A DNA stretch of 64,000 bases from Isoetes taiwanensis (lineage: Eukaryota > Streptophyta > Lycopodiopsida > Isoetales > Isoetaceae). The stretch covers positions 1-64,000 of the forward strand of contig JAJEKV010000084.1 of the NCBI GenBank assembly GCA_021234155.1, given 5' to 3'. The notes beneath the pieces are model-generated. The model worked only from the letters and a program-made list of their open reading frames with translations. It was not told where the DNA came from and did no database searches. The position numbers and the translations under genes are program-made. Shown one piece after another: positions 25,601 through 36,767 of this stretch. Within the stretch, counting starts at the first letter, position 1, and each line of letters begins with the position of its first letter.

Positions 25601-27621
25601 TGTTACAAGTTCGGTTTGTCGGTTATGCAGGTTAATACTACGACTTATCAGATTACACTGGTGAAATCGGCCTGCAGTGCAACGGCCTCGGTCTGCAGTA
25701 ACGGCCCAAGCAGCCTAAACTGAACCTACGGACCTGTGTGTTTTCGCTGTAACCTCCTGTACTTTTCCTTCTGTCAGCAACGCCTAGGGTTGAGCACCAT
25801 ATCCTGCCAGTTTTGAAAATTGGCAATAACACAATGAATAATATAAAGCTAAGTACCCATGGATGGAATTGGGTTGCATTTGAGCTTAGTAGCAGAGGAG
25901 ATCGGAGCATGAAGAGCTGAGCAGAATAATCATAAGTAGTAAGAATATGCATTGTTTGAATAATTGTCTAATGTGAAATTATAAGGATTGGGATAAAGTA
26001 TCTTTCTTAGCTCATGGAGATGGGGCTAATGCTGAAAAGTAGCTTAGCACAGATGTAGAGCGTCAAAGACCCCCCAGCATCAAGGATTTCAGCATCAAGT
26101 TCGCACGTGGATCTTGAAATAGGAATAAGCGGTCATCTGATATCAAGGATTATTGAGATTGAGAGGGGTCCACATTGGTACAAAGAGAGCCATGTGAAGC
26201 TTGGGGGTTTCTGAATGTGGCTATAGCATGAAGTACTGCTAGTCTGAGTGCATAACTCTAAGTTTCTAAGTTGTTGCATTGTATTTTATCAAGAGCATCA
26301 TAGTGTATAAACGTTATGGAACATTGAATTCCTCATAAGAGGATGATTTTGAGGTAAGTTTTGCATTATAGAAGATGTTAGTATCTTTCCTTGATCAGTA
26401 ACGTATATAGGTTTTGGAGCTACATCAATGACAGTCAGGCTCGTAACTTCCTCCATATGTTTGGATTGTGATTATGATCTTCACCAATGAGTTCGCTACC
26501 TCGGCAATGGCAAGATCTAGGCACATGTTTAGTAAATATTGTAATGAACTTCACGTCTTGGTCTTTGCATTGTTCCACTATTGTCTTGGTAGTTACCTCT
26601 TGGATCCTCCGAGGTCGGCCTTCTAGGTTCGGTGGCCTAGGTTGCTCCGGCATGCTCATGTTCATCTATGTTTCTCTGTGATATTCTTGTGCTATGTGAC
26701 ACCGGGCGTAGTTCTCCTGGCAGGGATGCTACATCACCTCTGTGACTCCATGGTAAGAGGTCCTCCAGTGCCAGACGTGGGCTGGGAAGGGTATGCGCAT
26801 ACGAGGTTCACCCCACCAACTCCGCCAACGGGGCTCGGAATGTGAGCTGGCTGGGCATTTCTCTGCTAACAGGGCCTGCATGTAGGCTGGCTGAGCTTCC
26901 CATTGTCCTGGAGCTATGTGTCATGATGGTTTGGTATTTTTTACTATGTCTTTGCTTCTAATGTTCATGTTTGGTATTTACTTGGATTATGTTGTCATTG
27001 TCTTAGCACTGTACTCCCGTAGGATTTTTCCGTTTGTGTTTGTGCTTATCCAAGATTTCCAGAGTATTTCCATGCATGCAGAGGCAGCCAGGGATCCCCA
27101 CTTAGTCACGAGGACTAATCCTAGTGAGTGCATGTGCAGTGAAAGAGCAAGGGATGGCAGCAGTGTAGCTGAGGATCGTGGTTGAGCGAAGCTTCTGGGT
27201 TGAATTGTTATATTTGTTGAGAATAGTGAACTCTTTGGATGTTAACTTCATATAATTACATTGAATTCATAAGTATTTGCCCATTGAGTTTGGAGTACAT
27301 AATTTCAACTGTGCAAAAGGAAGATTCAATTCTTCACCATAACATCAACCTAGAATTAGTGCAAGATTGACAAGATCCCGAGTTGCCAGGAGGGTCAACT
27401 CGGTAGGCTCGTCACACTATCTAAAAAATAAAGCTTAGAAAACCAGCATCATCTGCAAGAAGGAAAGGGAAGCAGTCGAAGTAAAAAAAGAGGAGAGGGA
27501 GGTATTTGTCACAACTGCCTGATCCATCTCCCTTTCGCCATACCCTAACTGTCGGCCGCGCGCACAGAGCAGCAATAAAAGAAGGAAAAAATAAATTACA
27601 AGTAAGGGAATTACACAAAGA
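25601..27621. other. Spacer between two LINEs, nothing recognised
   Basis: About 2 kb of mixed composition. Short frames only; no repeat boundaries or protein similarity that I can support. Confidence 0.55.
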
Positions 27622-27657
27622 AATAGAATAGAATAGAATAGAATAGAATAGAATAGA
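27622..27657 (-). repeat. LINE 3' (TATTC)n tail
   Basis: Seven or so GAATA units on the + strand (TATTC on the coding strand), directly after the conserved LINE end. The array-unit LINE fragments carry the same tail. Confidence 0.75.
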
Positions 27658-27818
27658 TTTTTAGCGTCCACGGAGACCAATTGGCCTATGGGACCCAACC
27701 AAAAAAGAGAGCAGCAAGCGACATCGACAGATTAAAAACCCCTCACCAAGGGGTTTTCGAGGGAAAAACCTTAGCAAGAATAAGTATGTCGCACGCTTAT
27801 ACAATTGTATAGGACAGT

Positions 27819-30800
27819 TCAATACCGTCCCGTAGGACACAAATGAGTCCGTGCATCCATAACCTCCGGGAGGTATGACCCCAACAAACCCACTGACGCC
27901 GTAGCCAATAACTGATGCAATGGCTGGCCAGGCACTAGTAATCGAACATACCGCTCTCGGATATGGGCAAATGCTGGGCAGACCTGGAGGGCATGACATT
28001 CATCCTCAATGGTGCCCCGGTGGCAACACCGCAAAGCCTTTGCTCTCGCTTCCCGAGCCCAACGCCCTGCTTCAATGCAGAGGCGATGTGCACCCGCGCG
28101 AATGGAAGCTATAAGTCCGCGCTTCTTCATGGGCAAACCGGGTGTACAAGTACCGGTGTGGGCCTCTTGTGAGCCTAGGATTGACTTGTCACCGATAGTG
28201 TGCCGCCTTAACGCGGCGCGTCGAAAGCATCCGTGATCCCGTGAGCTTTGCGTAAGGAAAGTAGCATCTAGGTACGCCTTTTGGTGCCTTGGCGATCTTT
28301 CTTTGTCCCGACTGACGATCTATTTGCCTCGCACACCCCAAAAGTGAGAACCACCGAGCTTGCTTGTCTTTCCAAAGAGATTTCAGCGCTGGGAACCCAT
28401 CACCGCGGGCTAAAGCAAGGTGGGGCAAGCATGTATCAGCCATAGCGACCACTTTTTGGAAGTAAACGATATGGCATTCCAATGCAGCCCGTTGAAGGGG
28501 TAGAAAGCCTATCTCCTGGAGTAGGATCTGGTATGGAATTGTGGACTTCACCCCCAGGGCCCGTGCCAAGAAGGCCTTCGCGACCGCCGAGGTCATTCCG
28601 TGTTGAGGGATATCACCGACCCCACACTTCTGCCCCATACAAAGGACCGCTCGACCAAGGCCCAAACAAGTGTGGATCGGTGGCCCCGTGCATACAATTC
28701 CTCGCCTTGTGGTCGTTGTTCCGCATGGCATATAGTGCTTTCTAACCCGCCGTGACCCGCAACCTGATGGCAGCATCCCAGTGGGTGGTAATTGAGAACT
28801 CGATCCCCAAGTACTTGTAGGTCGGAGCCACCTCTACCTCTTGTCCCCGGTAAGTGAATGAGGGAAGCCTTGGTCGACGGATGATGCAACTAGCAGCACC
28901 TAGTTTTGGCCAAGTTAACTCGCATGCCGCCTGAATTGGCAAAAGTGTCAAGAGCATCCAGTGACGCTGCATGTCCTCCGGAGTATAAGCCGAGGGTTGA
29001 CATCGCCGCGATAATTGAGTTGCCGGATTGTGTGATGCATGAGATATGCGCCCAAGACCTCCATGCTCGAGAGCCAATCTTCCAGTTGATCAATGTATGG
29101 GCCAAAGAGTGTGGGGAGAGGGGGCAGCCCCGACGACGACCCAATGCTACCGATTACCGGGTGTAATCGACGATGTGATACGGCCCGAAAGCATGCCTCA
29201 GATAGCCTATATAATCGTGATTCTCGCAAGTCAAGGGGGGTCCCCAGCTACCGCAACATGTCCCATAGCTTGTCGCGGGGCACTGTGTCAAAAGCTTTTG
29301 CAAAATCCACGAAACAACAAAGATGTGTTCTCGGGCCGGGCGATTTCCCCGCTATCCTCAATCAATGTGCGCAGAGTGAAGATATGATCAATGGTTGAGT
29401 GGCTGGGCCGGAAACCTGCCTGTGTAAGAGCTCGCACATCCATTTCCTCTGCCCATATTGTCAGCTGTTGCTCAAGGATGCCAGCCAATAGTTTTGCAAA
29501 GAGAGAGCTGACCATAATAGTACGGTAGTTGGCCAGGCATTGAGGGTCCCCTGCTTTGTATATGGGCACAACTCTACTAGTGGTCCATTGTGGAGGGAAG
29601 CCTTTTCGCAATGCTTTATTGAACAATGCCGTGAGGACGGGCACCCGTGGAGGCCCAGCCCATTTCAGAAGTTCTGCCTGCATGCCATCTAAATCTGTTG
29701 CCTTCTCATTAGCTAGACGTTGTAGGCCCATGATGACATCCCCCTCGCGGATAACCGTGAGCCATGCCTATCCGCGGGAGGTATCGGGCGTCCGCCCCCG
29801 AAGCGGTCGTGAAGCCGCTTGCAAATCGCACTCCATTGCTCGAGGTGATGTTCCCCGTGGGTCGCGGCAGTTTGCTCAAGTCCCTTCTCCGTATCGTCCC
29901 GGGTGTCGCACCTGTGAGACCAAACATCTGGCTGTCGATGCTCATGAGGTAGCCTTCTTGTTCTTGAGAAAGGAGCAAGATTGGACCGACGGCCCGCGGG
30001 CGGAGGTGGGATCAATGACTTGCCGGAGTGCGCTTTGAGCTCCCGACACTCATCATCAAACCATCCGCTGTGGGGAAGGTGGTAGTGTCCGAGGTTTGCC
30101 GTAGCGTTCTCTCCCAAAGCATCTTTCAGCCACCGCCGGGCGGTGAGTCACCGAAAGCGCATTGCTCTTGAAGTGTGGGGAGTTGCAGCAGCCCCGCCGA
30201 TCATGCTTAAGTAGTCGGGCATAGGTCCCTCGTGATGGTCGTAATCCAGCGCAAATGGGGCACCCGGTGTGTTGAGGCAAGATGCACGGGAGCCTCCCAA
30301 TGGAGATGCATGAATAGGGGCCTGGTCCGTGGTCCACTTCCTCATCCCGCATCTGTTCCGATGGAAAATGAGTAACCAGGTGCAGATCCCGCTCCTCAAC
30401 CAGCCAGATAATCCACCACACCGGAGCCGCCCCTTTGGTTCTCCCCGCCTACAAGTGCAAAGCCACTGAAGACGGCCATTGTGCCAACCCATTACAAATA
30501 ACCGTGTCAAAGATACTATCCAAAGAACAACAACCGCCGCCATAGCATGAAATATGGCCGCCGCCCGACACCCTTGACCAAGCCACCTCTCAAGGGGTTC
30601 AACCGCGAAGACGCCCTTCCGCCAGGGCTCAAATTTTGAAACCGCGCCGGCCATGTGCGCATTAAAGTCGCCAAGCAACATAACCCCGCCTAACCGCTTG
30701 TGCCGCCAGATATCATCATATAGATCGACATAGGGTCCAATCGATCCACGTCCGAATGAGTGTTATAAAAGTTGCTCGGCATGTGGAAAGTAGCATGTCG

Positions 30801-31110
30801 CTATGAGGAGAGAGTGCCGCCATCGCCATGCCGCACGCCGCACCCACAAGTAGCGACATTGTACCAACCTGCTTTGTGCAACGAGACCGAAAGTGCCTCA
30901 AGGTTGCACGGTGTAGTAGCAGTAACCCCGCCATGCCCTCGCTTGCCTGTGCACTCATTGAACACCGAAATGCAGATAGCCCGAGGTTCGGCTAACAGGT
31001 TCTCGCATGCTCCCATGTTTCCATGAGGAAAATGAGATTCATATCTGGTGCAATAGAGTTGAGACTCTCCCCTTTCGCTGGGAAGCCCCGACAGCCTCCA
31101 AGACACCATC
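27819..31110 (-). pseudogene. LINE ORF2 remnant: endonuclease, RT, C-terminal Cys/His motif
   Basis: Pieces in order along the minus strand: an endonuclease fragment with RGHGGVTATTPCNLE (31109-30801), the diagnostic LLGDFNAH (30681), RT fingers with SRVVPIYKAGDPQCLANYRT and AGFRPSHSTIDH (29731-29288), the RGCPLSPHSL motif (29144-28890), and the end motif RCCHRGTIEDECHALQVCPAF (28136-27819). The expected catalytic F/Y-A-D-D appears as YRGD (about 29010). A CAGAT to CGGC-type change would explain this, so it may be a reading error. Frames change at least six times. Confidence 0.8.
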
Positions 31111-31906
31111 CCCGAGGCACAGCCGCCCTATTTGTTGGCATTCGATGTGGACGCCGATGATCTGCCCCTGCCAGGGAAGCAAGGCGGCGCTACCGAAAGC
31201 AAAGCAAATGGAGCGGGCGGAGCGTGAGGTGCGAAGGGGTACCGCGGCAGCAGAAGCGTGAGCAGGAGTGGCAAAGCCTTTCGACGCATTGCATCGGCGA
31301 CTCCAAAGCCAGCACCGCCCGAAAATGCGGGCTTGCCTTGACCAGTGCTCGCGCAAGACTTCCACGACGGACGCCCCTCGACTGGGCCACCGTCACGGCT
31401 GACTCCTGCATCGGGTGAGATCCCCGGTCGACATACGTGGAAAGCAGTCCCTTCAGCTTGTCTACTGACGCCAGATGGCCTCACATACCGCATGTTCCGC
31501 CAATCGCGGAAGGTGACAACGCTACGGGACCGGTGGCGCTTGAGTCCCAAGGCGCTTGCTCTAGCAATGTGCACCGTAAGTCGGAAATGCTATTCGAGAT
31601 AGGATCTCATCCCCGATGCTTTGGTGAGATCCTCTCCCCGCCTCCTCCGAGTCCACGCACCACCACATTATGACGCTTCTGGCGCTCGCCCCCCGGCCGC
31701 TCACCGAAGTCGAGGGGCAATATTAGCCGCCCCAGCAGTGACTCGCTGGCTGAAGGGTGGGCTGCCTTACAACAGGGCAAAGTGGTGTGCGAGATGGAGC
31801 AGTGGTGTCCGGCTCACTGCTTACGCACTGTGGGCCGTGGGGCATGTGCGCTTGGTCGTCCCCTCGTGGTTGGCCTCTGCCGCCGGAGTCGGAGCCTAGC
31901 TCCCAT

Positions 31907-32074
31907 TAGAATCTCTGCTGCTTGGCCAACTCATTTGTACAGAGCCGTAGGTGTTCATGGACCTCAGCATGGAGGCCCCTGCCTTGCTGGGCAATGGTTG
32001 CTCTGAGCTCATGTATCTCCTGATCTTGTGTCTGAGCCCTACTCTGTAGGGTTCTTAGCTCTGCCTGGCTGGCT
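31907..32074 (-). pseudogene. LINE ORF1 remnant, coiled coil
   Basis: A 55-residue open frame (VEASQAELRTLQSRAQTQDQ, then EIHELRATIAQQG and AEVHEHLRLCTNELAKQQ) with clear heptad spacing. It sits at the 5' end of the GC-rich LINE, where ORF1 belongs. It stops at 31907. Sequence between here and 31128 is open in pieces but I could not identify an RRM-like core. Confidence 0.5.
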
Positions 32075-32413
32075 TCGACGAAGCAATATAGATTAAGAAA
32101 TTATATGAGAGAGTGTTTCTTTAGATAAGCGTTTGGCTATCAACCATTTGCTCATGAGTTCAAGTCCATAAAGCGTGAAGTGCTTTCTTTTTTCAAAATG
32201 TTTGCTTATTCAATAGGAAAACCTTAAGTACTATTTATTATCCAACAAGCTTAGATAAGAAAAAACATCATATTATGAAGAGCAATCTAATTTTTTTATT
32301 TCTGACCAAGTAGAGAAGACCCACAAACATTACTTTCCAACAAGTTATTTGAAGTCCAATAATTGAAGATCAAGACACAATGGCTGGTATTTTGTTTTTT
32401 GCAATCTAATGAA

Positions 32414-32438
32414 GGGTGTGTTTTTTCTTGACATATGC
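32414..32438 (+). repeat. Left terminal inverted repeat of the DNA transposon
   Basis: Starts GGGTGTGTTT immediately after TGAA and matches the complement of 39076-39100 with about five mismatches. Confidence 0.82.
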
Positions 32439-32695
32439 AAAAAAACATGTGGGCGACACCCATGCTGAAAAAATCGCTTCTCTAACTTCAAGAATGCATA
32501 CATCACGCCTGCCCCCCTCGACCCCCATTGAATTTTAGCCCTTCATTCGCCGTCCATGCAAATTTCCGAAAGGGAGGGAGATTCTTTTCTTGGATCGTTT
32601 AGGCGCCGGAGCTGAATTTTGCAATTCGAAATGGGAAATGGCGGTGTTGTCTCATGTTCTTGCAAAATTTCTTTCAATTCATTCATCTGTCCACT

Positions 32696-35600
32696 ATGGA
32701 TTGGAATTCCGCCTTCATATCTTCCTTGGCCAGAACCCAGTGCAATTTGATCCTGGCCCAATTCTATCAGGCTTACAACAATTTCAGTAGCAATCCGAAA
32801 GATTTATGGAGTACTGCCTTAGTTTCAGCAAGAATTTTGATGACAAGATAATTCCTGGTAGAGGTATGCCGTGCTTATCACTGCTTCTGACCGCCCGACA
32901 CTTAATTTTTAATTGTTGTGCCTTGGTAGGAGAAGACAAACCTGCTGCTGTCCAAGATGAAACAAGAACAGAGGATATTCAACATGAAAATAGATATGAA
33001 GGTATGTTGTTAGTGCTTGTTTAGTGCTGTAATAACCAGTGAATTTTGTAATGATATTGAATGTAAAAACTTTCATCTAAGGTGGTGGATGTTTCTGTCA
33101 AGAAGCACATGCTGAAGTTGTGCTGAATGACACAAATGCTGGAGTAGAGGATCCAGGTAATTCAGGATTTATGATATTGTTGTTTGCTTGTGTAAAGAGA
33201 AACTTCATGACTAACCTTAGTTCTTGATTTATCTTTCCAGAAATTGGTGGTGAATTTTGTTATGAAGAAACACGAACTGATTTTATGGCAGAGAAGGCAC
33301 ATGGTGAATTCATTCAAAACGAGACACAAGCTCCAATGGATATTGAAGGTATGTCAAGTTTTATCTCCAATTGTTTTTTATGTATCCTTTACAGAATTAA
33401 CTTTTGTTAGCTTCTTTAGGTGTTCTTTTTAGGAAGAAGAGAGCTGAACAAAGAAGAAAAGAAAGACAAAGACAGAGAGAAAGGGAGGCTGCAGCTGATG
33501 AAGAAGCCAAGCTGAATGGTGATTTTAGCACAAAAAAAAAAGAAGAAGAAAAGATTGTCAAAGAATATTGGCAAACTTGTTAATAATATTTGTAGGAATG
33601 CTAGTAAAAAAGATAGGGAAGATATTCTAAGGGGTGCAGCCAAATGGTTGCCTGGTCTAGGTGTTCAAACCACCAAAGAATTCAAAACAATGAAAGCTAT
33701 AGTGGACAACTTGAAGGATTCATTTGCAGCCCACAAATATGCAAAGGATACAGATGCATGGAGAGCAAGAAGTGCTGCCATGGCTTACTCTATCAATGCT
33801 GACACAAATAGAAGGGCCTTTGCAAAGCAACTAGACCTGAATAGAAGAATTGTCTCGCTGGTCGTTAAGAGAAGACTTGTCACCGAACATGGGGAACGAC
33901 CATGGTCAATGTTTAAGAAAAGCACTCGGTGACAAGCTTTCTTATGATCGAGGAAACTTGTGGTTGACTTTTGAGGAATAACACTAGAGTGTCACCTTGC
34001 AAAAACATGTGGTGAAGATCGACTAGGCAAAAGGAGTGAACATAATGCATCCCTTGCATTTTCTAGAGGAAACTCAAGTAAGTGTTTCTATATTGATTTT
34101 CTGTTGCCCTTTTAAATTCTTTTTATAACTTGTGAACTTGCACTTGCAGGTTACTTTCTATAAGCGTTTTACTGCTGAATATCCCAAGTTTGAGTTGCCT
34201 TTTTCGATGTTTCATGCTCTAAAACCACCATATGTAAGGAAGGTTAGGGATAGAGAAACTTGCTGTTGTGTGTATCACATGAAAACAGATTTCATTAGGC
34301 AAGCAATAAATAAGGTTAGGCATGATGAGAAATGACATGGAGCTAGCTGCAAGTGCACTTGTGTGGTTTGTGGCCCTGGGCCAACTTGCATGGCAAATAA
34401 ATGTACATACTCTTCTACTAGTGAGCTTTGGAGATCACTAGTTTGTCCAAGGGATGATGAAATAGAAGAGTGGTATGCACATGACTGTTTGACTCTCAAG
34501 TGCAGAATTGTGGACCTGCCAAGTTACCAACTTATCCAAATGAATTGAAATACATTCCAGGACACAACATTGAATGGAAGACCTATGACAAGGTTAGAAT
34601 TCAGCTTTATTTTATCCCAAGTTATATCACATTGATCTCTCATTACCATTGCAGGTACTTGAACCCATAGGAGAACCTGAGCCTGATGGCAAGGGGGAGT
34701 ACAAGATTTCTAATAAACCAGTTACCAAACTGGTTTACAAATGCACAACTGCTGTAGAGATTATCCAGGAAGCCAAGAGAGTCTTAAAAGAATTTATACC
34801 ACATAATTATGAAGGAAGATGGCATGCCAAACAATTCAGGGAGTGTTTGGCAACATTCCCAAAGGACACCATAGTTTCTGTCATAGATTTTGTTGAGAAT
34901 TATACTTTTAAGATTCAGCAAGAGATACAGAGTCTACACTGGAAGAATGATCAATGCACAATTTTAGTGCATATTACATACAGACATGCAACATTGTCAG
35001 ATGATCCAAGTTTGGATAAAAATGAGAGAAGAATTATAAAAGAGACTCATTTCTACATATCAGATGACAGGGACCATGATACCTTGTTTGTGCAGTATTG
35101 TTTGAACAAGCATCATGCATTTTTGACAAACAGGGCAGTAAAGTATAACAGACACATCATGTGGTCTGATGGGTGCTCATCTCAGTTCAAAGGAGCAAGG
35201 AACTTTTATTTCCTTGGTAGGAACTACCATACCAATTGCATTCCAATAAATTGGAATTACTTTGCCTCCTATCATGGCAAAGGTAACTACATTTTTTGTC
35301 AATGGATTTGTAGTTTTAATTTGTTTTTTTTTTTTTTTTGTTGATTGTTAATGAAACAGGTGAACATGATGGTGCTGGAGCTGTCATTAAACGCCAGGGA
35401 CAACTCCACAATCGAGGGCAAAGACAGATTCAGGTATGCTGAAATACTGCTTTTTAACTGTTAGTCTGTGCTGAAATACTGCTTTTTAACTGTTAGTGTG
35501 TGCTGAAATACTGCTTTCTTTCCTAAACAGGTTTTTCTGGGAAATTGGAGTAGACGAGGTTGATAGGTCAGAGAGATATGATTGTGCAACACTTTATGGT

Positions 35601-36254
35601 TCAAGCAAGTTCCATTCCATCAGGCCAATTCAAGCTACAGATCCTACACAAGTTGCTCATATGGATTACAGTTGTTTCTATCATAATTGTTGGTTAGGCA
35701 AACATGGCAAGTGCCCTAACAAAGGTAGAATAGGTACATGGCAATACTCTGAGCTAAGACCAGGTGCTGATTATAGCCCTGTTTTTGAAGGTGATCCTCA
35801 ATGGAAGTCTGATATTCTTGCAGTTGGAGATAATTTTTCTGTAGTTGCAGAGCCAGACAATAAGGAGAATGTGGACTTCTATGTGCTGAAGTGCACAAAG
35901 GTGAAATATATGGTGGAGAAGGCATTCAAAGATCCATGGGGCCAAAAGTTTGCCAGAAATGAGGTAGTTGTCACTGGATTATTCTACAAGTTCTTAGGGG
36001 GCAGCAGATATGAGTTACTGGTAAATGAACCAGAGTGTAATGTTTATAGTCATTTGGTTACTTCTGTTTGTTTTGAGTTGAGCAAGATTAGTGGTAACTG
36101 TTTTGATCTGCCAGAAGATACACATAACCAAATATTGGACAGCTTGCCATAGAACAGTGCATTGATAGCTCAAAACTCAGATGAACCTGCATCAAGTGAG
36201 CTGAAGTTAACAAAAAGAACAAGGAACTCGGCGAAGAAGAAGAGAACAGACTAG
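32696..36254 (+). pseudogene. Unclassified DDE-type transposase-like gene, nine exons
   Basis: Probable transposase of the surrounding element. Exons by splice sites: 32696-32867, 32930-33001, 33082-33156, 33241-33348, 33420-34077, 34150-34592, 34655-35282, 35360-35433, 35531-36254. Order of parts: acidic N-terminus, lysine/arginine-rich stretch, RRLVTEHGERPWSMFKKSTR, RDRETCCCVYH with CKCTCVVCGP and QNCGPAK knuckles, FIPHNYEGRWHAKQFREC, then the likely catalytic core with MWSDGCSSQFKGARNF and SYHGKGEHDGAGAVIK (acidic residues in an RNase-H-like setting), and the C-terminal FFWEIGVDEVDR region. Breaks: a ten-A run shifts frame at 33535; frameshifts or stops near 33930, 33980, 34037, 34333, 34503 and 35392; and a TAG at 36150. 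Reading past that TAG gives a basic tail, KRTRNSAKKKR, ending at 36254. Confidence 0.8.
35434..35530 (+). repeat. Intron made of three ~35-bp direct repeats
   Basis: The intron between the last two transposase exons is almost entirely three copies of GCTGAAATACTGCTTT plus AACTGTTAGT, the first beginning at the splice donor and the last losing its end before the acceptor. Confidence 0.8.
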
Positions 36255-36360
36255 TTGTTCTTTTAAATTGTACATTTTATACCATTCTATGATTGTAACC
36301 ATTGTTACAAACCATTGTATTGAAATTTTAACCATTGATTTGTAATGAAATTTTAACCAT

Positions 36361-36560
36361 TGTTTTATTGAGATTAAAATTGAATTGTGTGTGAATTGAA
36401 ATTGAATTGGAAGTGTGTTTGAATTTTGTGTGAATTGAATTTGAATTGGAATTGTGTTTGAATTGTGTGTGAATTGAATTTGAATTGGAAGTGTGTTTGA
36501 ATTGTGTGTGAATTGAAATTGAATTGGTAGTGTGTTTGAATTGAAACTGTGTATGAATTA
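36361..36560. repeat. Minisatellite between the convergent genes
   Basis: About 200 bp of repeats built from GAATTGTGTGTGAATTG, GAATTTGAATTGGAA and GTGTGTTTGAATT, with a roughly 50-bp higher period. It sits between the 3' ends of the two transposon genes. Confidence 0.8.
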
Positions 36561-36767
36561 GACTTCTAACATTCATACATAAGATATTCATAACAAAAGT
36601 TCAAAATAGCAAGCAAACATGGTGTTCAAATTCATATCATTTGATTCATAAGAAATTCTGTCATTTGATATCAGTGTGACACAGAGTAGTCCAAAAAATC
36701 ACTGCACCTAAGGGGAAAATTGGTGCAGTAATATTTCTCATAAAGTACTATCAACATGAAGATTAAA

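Larger units (their letters stand above)
27622..32082 (-). mobile_element. GC-rich decayed LINE, minus strand
   Basis: A second LINE running right to left with clearly higher GC than its surroundings. A coiled-coil ORF1 start lies near 32074. Endonuclease and RT fragments fill 31110-27819. The 3' end carries GGCCAATTGGTCTCCGTGGA, GCTAAAAAT and a TATTC pentamer tail at 27622-27657. No frame is intact. Many breaks fall where a CAG or CTG would be expected. Confidence 0.85.

Noticed and set aside
36361-36560. CRISPR-like array
   Set aside because: Degenerate minisatellite without distinct spacers, in a eukaryotic transposon.
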